From: Paenibacillus hemerocallicola
Lineage (GTDB): Bacteria > Bacillota > Bacilli > Paenibacillales > NBRC-103111
DNA length: 64,000 nucleotides
Assembly (NCBI RefSeq): GCF_006265175.1
Contig: NZ_VDCQ01000002.1
Span: 205,261 to 269,260, forward strand
Direction of reading: 5' to 3'
Every line of letters begins with the position of its first letter. Position 1 is the first letter of the stretch. Below the pieces are notes generated by a model. It was not told the origin of the DNA. It worked only from the letters and a program-made list of their open reading frames with translations, and did not search any database. Positions 26,181 to 34,486 of this stretch are shown here, piece by piece. The position numbers were made by a program, and so were the translations under genes.

Positions 26181-27485
26181 CTACTTTTTCAGTTCCGATT
26201 CGATATGCTTGTTGATTTGCTCCTCCGCTTCGCGAAGCGCCGTATTGATATCTTTCTTGCCCTGATAGACCGGAACGAGAGCGGCATTGGTGAAAATCGT
26301 CTTGGCTTGCCCGTCATAAGCCGTCGAGGGCACCGGCTTGGCGATCGCATCCTGGAAAAAGGCGGCGAGATTTTTGCCCTCCAACCCTTTCAAATCTTTC
26401 GCATACTCTTTCTTGACGCTCTCCTGATTGATGATCGGAATCCGGCCCTGACGCGCCATAATCGTCTGCACCTCGTCGGACATCAGGTAAGCGATTACCT
26501 GGAAAGCGGCATCCTTATGCGGCGTCGTAGGCGGAATGACATAGAACGGCGCGTTCATCTGCGAGCTCGAGGCGCTCATCCCGGAAAATTTCGGCAGCGA
26601 TACGAAATCGACGTTCAAGCCGGCATCCATCGCCGCGGGCAAATCGGTCAAATAGTTCGGTCCGGTACGCATGGCCACCGTCTGGTTTTTCAAGAAATTG
26701 ACTTTCTCGTCCCCGGCCTGCGCGTTGCCGTCGATTTTGTAAAAGGAGGTCATGACATCCAGCCAGCGCTTCCACGAATCCGTATTGATCGCCGCCTTGT
26801 TCGTATTCGGGTCGACGAAGCCAAGCGCCAGCTGGTCCTTGTATACGACGTTCAGCGCGTTGTATTGGAATCCTTTGTATTGAACCCCGCCGTCGGTTCT
26901 CGTCACCTTCTTGGCGACGTCCAGCAGCTCTTCCCACGTCATGCCGTCCTTCGGATAAGGGACTCCGAATTTATCGAAAATGGTTTTGTTGTAGTAAATC
27001 GCGTTATTGTTCAGCTCGAACGGCATAAGCGCCAGTTCTCCGTTGCCGGACAACGCCCTGGCCGCTGCTTCCGCTCCGGGGACGAGACGGTTCATCTCGA
27101 ATCCGTGCTTCTTGATAAGCGGCGTCAAATCGCCGAGCAGGCGCAGCGTTCTCAAATCCTGCAGACTGCCGAGCGAGTAGGAGATCAGGTCGGGCGTTTG
27201 TCCCGCGTTCAGGACGTCGAATACGGTAGAGCCCTTGGCATCCTTCGTCGTTTTCAGCGTAATATGCGGAAACTTCTTATGAACGAGCGACTCGAGCGTC
27301 TCGGCCAGCACGATCGAATTGCCGTGTGTAAAAAAGTTGAGCGTGACCGGGGCGGGGGAAGCCCCCGAGGCTTCCTCCTTGCTCTTATCCGCGGATTTTC
27401 CCGTATTGCCGCATGCCGACGCCACCAATGCGACGATACCCATCGTAACGATCACCCCAAACAACTTGCGACCCCTTTGCATCAT
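26181..27485 (-). CDS. extracellular sugar-binding lipoprotein
   Basis: Family 1 solute-binding protein (434 residues) with signal peptide and lipobox VASACGN, followed by a Ser/Lys/Glu linker. The block NNAIYYNKTIFDKFGVPYPK is typical of sugar-binding proteins. It lies 46 bases after the FAD oxidoreductase and 112 bases before the beta-helix gene. No permease genes are near, so it must borrow a transporter encoded elsewhere or act as a sensor protein. The start could be either of two adjacent ATGs at 27485 or 27482; GGGTGG lies upstream. Confidence 0.88.
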   Translation of the reverse strand: MMQRGRKLFGVIVTMGIVALVASACGNTGKSADKSKEEASGASPAPVTLNFFTHGNSIVLAETLESLVHKKFPHITLKTTKDAKGSTVFDVLNAGQTPDLISYSLGSLQDLRTLRLLGDLTPLIKKHGFEMNRLVPGAEAAARALSGNGELALMPFELNNNAIYYNKTIFDKFGVPYPKDGMTWEELLDVAKKVTRTDGGVQYKGFQYNALNVVYKDQLALGFVDPNTNKAAINTDSWKRWLDVMTSFYKIDGNAQAGDEKVNFLKNQTVAMRTGPNYLTDLPAAMDAGLNVDFVSLPKFSGMSASSSQMNAPFYVIPPTTPHKDAAFQVIAYLMSDEVQTIMARQGRIPIINQESVKKEYAKDLKGLEGKNLAAFFQDAIAKPVPSTAYDGQAKTIFTNAALVPVYQGKKDINTALREAEEQINKHIESELKK

Positions 27486-27531
27486 GTTTGATCCACCCTC
27501 TCTAATTTTTCATTTTGTACGATCCCCAGCA

Positions 27532-28797
27532 TTATTGTAAACGGGCACCCTGGTTTTGCAACGATTGCTGCACTTTGCCCACCTGAATCTCTCTAGGGCT
27601 GACGTTGTCTTTCACGCAAAGGGCCGCCGCCGTACCCGCCGCTTGTCCGATCGCGATCGCTATCGGCTGGACGCGAATCGCCGAATGCGCTTCATGCGTA
27701 GCCGATATCGGACGTCCGCCGACGAGCAGGTTTTCCAGCTTCAACGGAATCAAGGAACGAAGCGGTATATCGTACCATTCTCCGGGCTTTAGCTTCTGTA
27801 TAATCGTACCGCTGCCGGTCGGGTTGTGGATGTCGACCGGATAGGCGCCGCGTGCGATGCAATCGTCAAACTTGCACGCCGAGAGCAGCTCCTCGGCCGT
27901 CAAGACGTGCTCGCCCATGACCCGGCGTGATTCGCGGACGCCGATTTGCGGAGCCGTCGTTTGCAGGTAAGCGTTTTCATACCCGGCGACATCTTTTTTC
28001 AAAAAGGCGACCAGCTGCTGCACTTGGCGTCTTCCTTCGATCTCCGCTTCGGTCAGCTGCCACGGGTCGGTCGCATCTTTCAGGATGACCCTCGTCGTAT
28101 TGAAATGGATGACGTCCGGTTGGTTCGCGTAAAACCATAGCACATCCTCGCGCGGGCAGTCCAGCTCTCCCCGTTCCTTGGCTTCCAGGAACAGACGGGT
28201 AATTTCATTCTTGTCCGGCATGCGCTGAATATCGACGTCGGCCATCCGGAAGTTGAGCGTCATCGGCTGGCAGTGGCTATCCACTTCCCGCCCTTTCTCC
28301 ACCACGGCACCCGCAAGCGCCGCCAAGTCGGCATCGCCCGTAGCGTCTACATACATCCGTGCGCTCAAGTCGACGAGCCCCGATTTGTTCGCGAGCCGGA
28401 TCGACTGGATGTTCCCCCCGGACCCCATATTCACGCCCGCAAGAAACGTATGATAAAGCAGCGTAACGCCGGCATCGATACAAAGGCGTTCCGCGACGAC
28501 CTTAAGCGCCTCCGGATCGAAGGCGTTTCTCGCTTTCGGGTGCCCGTACATGCCCAGCTCGCTCATACCGTCGATCAATTCCTGAAGCACGCCGAAAATG
28601 ATTTGCTCTCCGCCGTCTCCCGCTCTGTACGACATCCACGGGTTGACCATCATGGCCGTCCCCGCGCCGCCCAGAAACCCGTATCGCTCGACAAGAAGCG
28701 TCTTGGCTCCCTCCCGCGCGGATGCGATCGCCGCGGCGATGCCGCCCGGTCCGCCACCCGCAACGATAACATCGAAATCCGTATGACTGCCTACCAT
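27532..28797 (-). CDS. FAD-dependent oxidoreductase
   Basis: A 421-residue flavoprotein of the FAD-dependent oxidoreductase family PF12831. The dinucleotide-binding motif VAGGGPGGIAAAIASAREGA starts near residue 11. A second conserved block, MYVDATGDADLAALAG, lies near 150, and the C-terminal GGRPISATHEAHSAIRVQ closes the FAD site. Members often sit in carbohydrate or secondary-metabolite gene clusters and their substrates are largely unknown. It is the first gene of the operon with binding protein, beta-helix protein and AraC regulator. GAGGGAGAGA precedes the ATG closely. Confidence 0.85.
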   Translation of the reverse strand: MVGSHTDFDVIVAGGGPGGIAAAIASAREGAKTLLVERYGFLGGAGTAMMVNPWMSYRAGDGGEQIIFGVLQELIDGMSELGMYGHPKARNAFDPEALKVVAERLCIDAGVTLLYHTFLAGVNMGSGGNIQSIRLANKSGLVDLSARMYVDATGDADLAALAGAVVEKGREVDSHCQPMTLNFRMADVDIQRMPDKNEITRLFLEAKERGELDCPREDVLWFYANQPDVIHFNTTRVILKDATDPWQLTEAEIEGRRQVQQLVAFLKKDVAGYENAYLQTTAPQIGVRESRRVMGEHVLTAEELLSACKFDDCIARGAYPVDIHNPTGSGTIIQKLKPGEWYDIPLRSLIPLKLENLLVGGRPISATHEAHSAIRVQPIAIAIGQAAGTAAALCVKDNVSPREIQVGKVQQSLQNQGARLQ

Positions 28798-28820
28798 TCT
28801 CTCCCTCTCCCATCGTGTTG

Positions 28821-28910
28821 AATATGCATTTATTTAACATTCCCTTTACAGTATATAGCGGAAGTACGGAATAAAACGATACAACAATTTAATCAAATAT
28901 GCATTTATTT
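28821..28910 (-). promoter_or_regulatory. duplicated AATATGCATTTATTT motif
   Basis: The 15-base word AATATGCATTTATTT occurs identically at 28821-28835 and 28896-28910, 75 bp apart, upstream of the FAD oxidoreductase start. Its core ATGCAT is self-complementary. Two identical sites flanking the likely promoter suggest operators, perhaps for the operon's own AraC protein. This is inference. Confidence 0.4.
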
Positions 28911-28935
28911 TCAGTCACGATAGACGCAGAGGAAA

Positions 28936-28976
28936 GAAGCCGCCTCGACGGCCCGTGGGCGCCCGAAAACGGCTTC
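28936..28976 (-). terminator. terminator of the PAS kinase gene
   Basis: GAAGCCG and CGGCTTC form the outer stem and a GC-rich interior pairs further. On the minus strand the stem is followed by TTTCCTC. It lies about 37 bases beyond the kinase stop codon. Confidence 0.6.
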
Positions 28977-29012
28977 TCGATATGTAAGGCGTATGATTGA
29001 CAAGCTCAAGTC

Positions 29013-31238
29013 TCAGCAAGACCGCGCGGCCCCCGTTTCGCTCGACCGCCCTTCCGGCACCGGCAGCAGCAGCTTGACCGTCGTGCCCAGCTTCTCCTTG
29101 CTGCATATTTTTAAAGACCCGCGATGGTGCTCCATAATGCGGTAGCTGATCATGAGTCCCAGTCCCGTACCGTTCGTCTTCGTCGTCAGGAACGGCTCTC
29201 CGAGCTTATGTACGATCGTATCGGGAATGCCTTCCCCCTGGTCTTTGATTTTGACGCAAATCGTGTCGGGATTAAGGCGCTCCGCCGTAATGACTACGTT
29301 GCCGCCCTGCGGCATAGCCTCGATCGCATTTTTGATCAGGTTGATAAACACCTGCTTCAATTGATTCTCGTCGCAATAAATATCGGGCAGCTCCGTACTT
29401 ACTCTCGAAATCAAATCGACGTTCATCAGAATCGCCTGATGGCTCAATACGGAGATCACATGCTCGAGCATGCCGTGCACGTTGCCGTAGCCGAAATGCG
29501 ACAGCTGGGGCTTCGCCAACGTCATAAAGTCGTTGACGATCAAATTGATCCGCTCGAGCTCGGTCAGCATCGTATCGAAATAAAACGAGTCGTCCTTGCT
29601 TCTCGATTTCAGCAGCTGCGTAAAGCCTTTCAGCGAAGTGAGCGGATTGCGGATTTCGTGGGCGAGACCGGCGGCCAACTGTCCGATGATCGACAGCTTC
29701 TCCGAGCGGATCATCATCTCCTCGGCCTGCTTCCGGTCCGTAATATCCCGTAGAACGGTCAACATAACCGTTTTCCCCATATAGTGATGGATGCGGATGC
29801 TGGAAAACTCCGCCTCGATCGTTTGCCCGTCGCAGCAAATCATTTTGATTTCCTTGAACTGGGAAGGATTGTCCGTCCGCATAACGTTCCGCTCGATTCG
29901 CATCGTTTCCTGCTGGTGCTCGGGATGAACGAAATGAAAGAGGCTTTTGCCGATCAGCTCGCTTTCCACCGTCGTCCGAAACAGCTTCATCGCCGACTTA
30001 TTGGCATATATGAGCATCCCCGCATCGCTTATGACGATCGGCTCGGGGAGAAATTTGATCAGCCGCTGGTACCGCTGGGCGCTCTCGCGTAGCGCTTCCT
30101 CCACTTCGTTCTTATAGGTAACGTCCTGAAACGTACCGAGCAGCGAAGGCTTGCCTTTATATTTGGTCAAGGTGACGAGCCCTTCCAAGTAGACGATGCT
30201 CCCGTCCTTCTTCTTGCCTCTCGCCGTGAACGGAAATGTGGAAATCCGTCCATCCAGCGTTTGCGTCATGATTGACCGGAAAGCAGCCCAATCTTCCGAG
30301 TGAATGAACGTCTCCAGCTTGATCTTCATCACTTCGTCCCGGGAATACCCGAACAAGACGGATAAGTACGGATTGACGTAAACCATCTTCTCGTCCTGGT
30401 ATAAATAGACTCCCGCCAAGGCGTTTTCCACGAGGCATTCGTACAGCTTTTCCGTTTCCTCCAAAGATTGCTCCGCCGTCTTGCGCTTCGAAACATCCCG
30501 GAACAGCAATTGGAGGGACGTATTGCCCGGGGAAAGGATCGGCACGATTTTCAGTTCCACCTCGATCGTCTGCCGGTCGAGCCGTACCAGCTTGAGCGTT
30601 ATGATGTCGGATGGCTGCTGCCGGCCGAGAGATTGATCGATCAGCAAGGCCAGCCCGGCCGAAAGCTCGGGGGGGATAAACTCCAGGAAGCATTTGCCGC
30701 TTATATCCTCGACACGTTCTCCCCCGACGAGATGCACAGCCGCCGGATTCGCATAGAACACGCAATAATCGTCGAGCGCAATAATCGGCTCCGGCGAGAA
30801 CTCCACCAATTGCCGGTACCGCTCCTCGCTTTCGACAAGCTTTTTCTCCGCCAGCTTCTGTTCGGTAATGTCTCTTTCTACGCCCGCAAAAGCCGTGATG
30901 CGGCCCTCCGCGTCCAAAATCGGGGAAATGGAGACGCTTGCGTGGAACAGGGTCCCGTCCTTTTTCAGCTTGTATGTCTCGTAACCGTTTACAGTTCTCC
31001 CGGCCAACACTTGCTCGTGAAGCTCTCTCGCCTCCTCGAGCAAATGGGGCGGCGTCATCGGCAGCACCGTGCCGACGACCTCCTCCTTCTTCCATCCGTG
31101 CAGCTTTTCGAAAGCCTGGTTTACTTCCAGCACTTTGCCTTCCAGATCCACTACTACAATACCGTCGCTCGAATGGGTCATAAACGACTTCATCAATTGT
31201 TCGTATACGGTTCCAACATGACCTGATAATTTTGCCAT
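29013..31238 (-). CDS. multi-PAS sensor histidine kinase
   Basis: Soluble sensor kinase of 741 residues. Four PAS domains in tandem span roughly residues 15-500 (S-box entries such as SSDGIVVVDLEGKVLEVN, EPIIALDDYCVFYANP and EPIVISDAGMLIYANK). They are followed by a HisKA domain with H-box HEIRNPLTSLKGF near 528 and an ATPase domain with N-box NLIKNAIEAM and G2 TKTNGTGLGL. No membrane segment is seen. The architecture and H-box resemble KinA/KinE-type sporulation kinases that feed Spo0F, and no response regulator is adjacent, which fits an orphan phosphorelay kinase. ATG at 31238 is preferred over 31325 because of the AGAGGG upstream. The ligand is unknown. Confidence 0.88.
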   Translation of the reverse strand: MAKLSGHVGTVYEQLMKSFMTHSSDGIVVVDLEGKVLEVNQAFEKLHGWKKEEVVGTVLPMTPPHLLEEARELHEQVLAGRTVNGYETYKLKKDGTLFHASVSISPILDAEGRITAFAGVERDITEQKLAEKKLVESEERYRQLVEFSPEPIIALDDYCVFYANPAAVHLVGGERVEDISGKCFLEFIPPELSAGLALLIDQSLGRQQPSDIITLKLVRLDRQTIEVELKIVPILSPGNTSLQLLFRDVSKRKTAEQSLEETEKLYECLVENALAGVYLYQDEKMVYVNPYLSVLFGYSRDEVMKIKLETFIHSEDWAAFRSIMTQTLDGRISTFPFTARGKKKDGSIVYLEGLVTLTKYKGKPSLLGTFQDVTYKNEVEEALRESAQRYQRLIKFLPEPIVISDAGMLIYANKSAMKLFRTTVESELIGKSLFHFVHPEHQQETMRIERNVMRTDNPSQFKEIKMICCDGQTIEAEFSSIRIHHYMGKTVMLTVLRDITDRKQAEEMMIRSEKLSIIGQLAAGLAHEIRNPLTSLKGFTQLLKSRSKDDSFYFDTMLTELERINLIVNDFMTLAKPQLSHFGYGNVHGMLEHVISVLSHQAILMNVDLISRVSTELPDIYCDENQLKQVFINLIKNAIEAMPQGGNVVITAERLNPDTICVKIKDQGEGIPDTIVHKLGEPFLTTKTNGTGLGLMISYRIMEHHRGSLKICSKEKLGTTVKLLLPVPEGRSSETGAARSC

Positions 31239-31428
31239 TCGCTTGTCATCCCTCTTATGGTTCGGAAAATTGTAGTGTATGGGAAAACATTTTGACAAAA
31301 ATTGTTGAATCCCTGCCGGGTGCATTCTTTTTTACAATTATTAATTTTTTTTAATGGCGACGCTTCTTGCGACCCCGCTTATCGGACGATGCCGAATCGC
31401 ATGATGCGGTTCGGAACCGCCGCTCCGG

Positions 31429-33315
31429 CTACGGAGACTGCGTCGTGTTCAGCTCCGACATCATAGCGCGGTATTGCTCGGAGGCTTGCATATCTTTCGT
31501 GTACCGGTCCCACTCCTCCAACGTCGCTCCGCCCATGATGACTTTGATTTTGAGCTGCTCCAGCTTCCTGTTCATCTCGGAATAGTCGCCCGAAGCAAAT
31601 ACGGATTGGGCTTGGTCGGACCGTTGTCCGGCATAAGAGACCCGGTTCCAAGCGACAGCGGCTTCCTTGTACTTCGAACGCACGCGCTCGGGGAGCAAGT
31701 CGTGCGATTCGATGCCGTCTGGCAGCAATTCATGCCCGAACAAGCTGCCGATCGCCGCGCGATCCGCGGTGTTCAAGCCGGGCACGCTCTTCCATTGATC
31801 CGCTTCGCTCATCGCAAGCCCCCGTTCCAGCCATTCCAGCGCCTTCAATGCTTTATCGGTCGGGACGGTTCGCGGGATGATATACAGTCCTGCGCCCTCT
31901 TTGCTCCATGGCGCGATCGGAGCGGAAAATCCGTCCTTGGACAGCCCGGCCAACGGAACGAACCAAGGCTTCGAGCCGACCTCGGACGCTTCTCCTTCGA
32001 CGGTCATACGGGCCGCTTGCTCGAGCGTGAGCGCCGCCAATCCGGATTTGCCCTGACGCAGCTTTTCATTCACCGCCTTATCGTCTTGAACGGCAAACTC
32101 TTTGTCGATCAATCCGTCCGAGTACGCTCTCGCCAGCCACTGGAGAGCTTTCCGTTCCCCTTCGCCAACCGCCGTATCGATAACCCGGCCATCCAGCAAG
32201 GCAAACCGGTCCGGATACCCGGTAAACGCCTGCTCGACCCATTGAAGCGTGCCGAGTCCCGCGCCGTCCGCTTTCCCCGTCAGCCCGGTCGTATTAGGCT
32301 TGCCGTCGGCATCCGGATCGTATTTGGCAAACCGGACCAGCACCTCGTACAGCTCGTCCATCGTCTTCGGCGTCGCAAGTCCGAGCCGGTCCAGCCAATC
32401 TTGACGGATGGCGGGGAATGGAGCGTCGTGCGGATCGCCCGGACGCGGAATTCCGTACAGACGACCGCCCGTCTTGCGTATCGAAGGCGAATCTCCCACG
32501 GCCAGAGCCTTCAACCGAGGAAACCGCTCCAGCAGCACCGTCAGATCGGTGGCGATGCTTTGGAACAGCCCGTCCGGGTACCGGTGAGGATTGCCGAGCA
32601 GCATAAGGTCGGTCGGGTCTCCGGCCGCGATCATCACGTTCACTCTATCGTTATACTGCTCGGGAGCGAATAAATGGAAGCGGATATCCGCTTTCCATTC
32701 CGCCTTCATGTATGCCGCCAGCTGCTCGGGCGCTCCCGTTACTCCGTTGTCCGCACGGGTGCCGACGCTGAAACGGAGTACCGCATTCGGATCGCGCACG
32801 GACGCCGAGCCGTCAAAAGTATTCCAAAGCACTTCGAACCCTCTCGCCTCGGCCGAGGCACGCAGCGGAACCCACAGCATGTCCGCATCGATATAAGGAG
32901 CGACCGGTAGAGGATGCGTTTGCCCATCTCCGGCGGTTATTGCAGCGGACCCGGCCCGGTATGTCAGAGCGGCGGCGTCCGGCCTTGAAGCGGTCAGCTC
33001 ATTTTGCAGCGGATTCCACTCGATCCGGTAACCGAAGCCTTCCAGCAATGCGCGGGCCGGCACCATCATGCTTCCCTCGACAAGCTTTGGCGGACGCGGA
33101 AGCTTTACGCCAATGCTTTCGAATACAACATTAGCCTCGCCGGCTTCGGGAAAGGCCGACGGGTAGGATGCTTCAGCCCAGGGCGATCCGCTCTCCGCCT
33201 CGGCCGAAGCGGGAATGGCCGAAGCCCATGACGCCGCCAGCAGCAAAGAAGCGGGAAGCAGCTTGCGCAGACGGTGACGCGATCGCTTCAAACCTTTGTG
33301 CAATACGTTCTCCAC
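31429..33315 (-). CDS. solute-binding protein with copper amine oxidase-like N-terminal domain
   Basis: Exported protein of 628 residues. A signal peptide (SLLLAASWASAIPASAEA) is followed by a copper amine oxidase N-terminal-like domain (residues 60-165, motif MMVPARALLEGFGYRIEW and its partner ADMLWVPLRASAEARGFEV). This module is common in Paenibacillus surface proteins. From about residue 180 a family 1 solute-binding fold follows, including DRVNVMIAAGDPTDLMLLGN and AIRQDWLDRLGLATPKTMDE. There is no lipobox, so anchoring would depend on the first domain or the protein may be released. No transporter genes are adjacent. The substrate is unknown. Confidence 0.82.
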   Translation of the reverse strand: MENVLHKGLKRSRHRLRKLLPASLLLAASWASAIPASAEAESGSPWAEASYPSAFPEAGEANVVFESIGVKLPRPPKLVEGSMMVPARALLEGFGYRIEWNPLQNELTASRPDAAALTYRAGSAAITAGDGQTHPLPVAPYIDADMLWVPLRASAEARGFEVLWNTFDGSASVRDPNAVLRFSVGTRADNGVTGAPEQLAAYMKAEWKADIRFHLFAPEQYNDRVNVMIAAGDPTDLMLLGNPHRYPDGLFQSIATDLTVLLERFPRLKALAVGDSPSIRKTGGRLYGIPRPGDPHDAPFPAIRQDWLDRLGLATPKTMDELYEVLVRFAKYDPDADGKPNTTGLTGKADGAGLGTLQWVEQAFTGYPDRFALLDGRVIDTAVGEGERKALQWLARAYSDGLIDKEFAVQDDKAVNEKLRQGKSGLAALTLEQAARMTVEGEASEVGSKPWFVPLAGLSKDGFSAPIAPWSKEGAGLYIIPRTVPTDKALKALEWLERGLAMSEADQWKSVPGLNTADRAAIGSLFGHELLPDGIESHDLLPERVRSKYKEAAVAWNRVSYAGQRSDQAQSVFASGDYSEMNRKLEQLKIKVIMGGATLEEWDRYTKDMQASEQYRAMMSELNTTQSP

Positions 33316-33395
33316 CTTTCTCTAACGAATCTAATCTCTCCATTAGACGAAAAAAAAGGAGGAAAGTTTCTTAAGAAAGGGCTAATAAGAAAGTG

Positions 33396-34019
33396 CTAAT
33401 AAGCGGCTTTCGGCCGCCTCGTATGCTTCGTATACCGGTTGGCGTATCCCGAGGCAATGACCGCGTCCGGCTTGACCCGTGCCGTAAAACCCAATGCTTC
33501 GACCCGCTGAACCATTTCCGCTACGAACGGCGCCGTTTTATTCACTTCCGCATCGCATCCCGCATCGATGTCGACGTACAGCTGGAAGGAAGCTCCTTGA
33601 TAGACGTACGGCAGTACGATGTCCTCCAGTCCGCTCTTGTACCGCTGCCCCACAAGCTCCGCCACTTGCTCGGACAACAGCGTCTCGAAGGAAAGCTTTT
33701 GCCCGACCGAGCGAAACGTCCGGGGTACGCTCAGCTTGCGGTAGCATGCCCATGCTCCGTTGCCGACGCGCTGTATGACAATGCCGGTTACGAACGTCGT
33801 CGCCCGCGCATAAGACTGGCAATCCGTTCCTACGATAAGCCTGTATTCGGCTTGCGGTTTCTGGCTCATGAATTTGCCGACCTTGCGGAACACCTCTTCG
33901 ATCGACATGTTCCGTTCGGTTGCGTTTTGAAAAGACGTGCCGGGGAAACCGTCCCACACCGGATCCTTTGCCATGACCATGATCGTCACCCGCGCTTTAC
34001 GGTCGGATATGCTGCTCAT
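33396..34019 (-). CDS. YkuK family RNase H-like protein
   Basis: Protein of up to 207 residues of the DUF458/YkuK family (RNase H-like fold). The acidic motifs are visible as LIVGTDCQSY near residue 62 and LYVDIDAGCDAEVNKT near 153. Bacillus homologues are expressed during sporulation or stress and their substrate is not established. The start is uncertain: ATG at 34019 lacks a clear ribosome site, and internal ATGs at 33980 and 33974 would remove about 13-15 residues and match the shorter N-terminus I expect for the family. A tRNA-like fragment lies just upstream. Confidence 0.8.
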   Translation of the reverse strand: MSSISDRKARVTIMVMAKDPVWDGFPGTSFQNATERNMSIEEVFRKVGKFMSQKPQAEYRLIVGTDCQSYARATTFVTGIVIQRVGNGAWACYRKLSVPRTFRSVGQKLSFETLLSEQVAELVGQRYKSGLEDIVLPYVYQGASFQLYVDIDAGCDAEVNKTAPFVAEMVQRVEALGFTARVKPDAVIASGYANRYTKHTRRPKAAY

Positions 34020-34033
34020 TGATCATTGTATGA

Positions 34034-34065
34034 CGGACATGGCGGGACTCGAACCCGCGAACGCC
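34034..34065 (-). pseudogene. tRNA 3'-end fragment (T-arm)
   Basis: On the minus strand the sequence GCGGGTTCGAGTCCCGC has a perfect five-base T-stem and a canonical TTCGAGT T-loop, followed by ATGTCCG like an acceptor 3' strand. The D-arm, anticodon arm and 5' acceptor strand are missing, and no CCA is encoded. It appears to be a remnant, not an active tRNA. Confidence 0.55.
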
Positions 34066-34077
34066 TATAAAACATGC

Positions 34078-34083
34078 TATAAT
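34078..34083 (+). promoter_or_regulatory. -10 box for the small membrane protein gene
   Basis: A perfect TATAAT lies 33 bases ahead of the GTG start at 34116. The hexamer 17 bases upstream (CCGCGA, inside the tRNA-like fragment) does not resemble a -35 box. Confidence 0.4.
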
Positions 34084-34115
34084 GAAGACAACCAAGTTTC
34101 GGGGGGCGCAATCGC

Positions 34116-34400
34116 GTGAAAATTCATATCGTGGCCGGCATACTCGTCGGTTATTTCAATGCGGCCTGGTCGATGGTATTCGTCGCCGCGCTGTTATGGG
34201 GCATCGTGTTCTGCGCCTTTATGCTGCGTACGTACAAAGGCCGCAAAGAGCAATATATGGAGAAGCTGAAATCGATGGGGAAAGAGAAGCAATTCGGGCT
34301 GCCTCCGCGTATTGCCTTTTATGTAAATGAGTTTGTAAGCGCGACGGGCATTTCCTATGTGATCGGCATGGTGGTCTTTGCCATGAAAGGCGCCATGTAG
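34116..34400 (+). CDS. small membrane protein, unknown function
   Basis: A 94-residue protein with an N-terminal hydrophobic segment (SMVFVAALLWGIVFCAFML, residues 19-37), a basic cytoplasmic middle (KGRKEQYMEKLKSMGKEK) and a C-terminal hydrophobic segment (ISYVIGMVVFAM). GTG at 34116 has GGGGGG about nine bases upstream. I do not recognise the family. It is a single gene with its own TATAAT and a strong terminator. Confidence 0.72.
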   Translation: MKIHIVAGILVGYFNAAWSMVFVAALLWGIVFCAFMLRTYKGRKEQYMEKLKSMGKEKQFGLPPRIAFYVNEFVSATGISYVIGMVVFAMKGAM

Positions 34401-34413
34401 CGGCCGGGCAAGG

Positions 34414-34467
34414 AAAAGCGCCAAACCGGGCACCGCCAACAGGCGGAAGTCGGGCTTGGCGCTTTTT
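34414..34467. terminator. bidirectional terminator
   Basis: AAAAGCGCCAA (34415-34425) pairs with TTGGCGCTTTTT (34456-34467), with an inner CCGCC/GGCGG stem. The A-tract on the left and T-tract on the right make it effective in both directions between two convergent genes. Confidence 0.85.
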
Positions 34468-34486
34468 GTTATCGGTTCGCATGCCG

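Noticed and set aside
33937-34119. Short plus-strand frame containing GLEPAN
   Set aside because: The peptide is the usual spurious translation of an antisense tRNA T-arm, and it overlaps the tRNA fragment and the YkuK gene.
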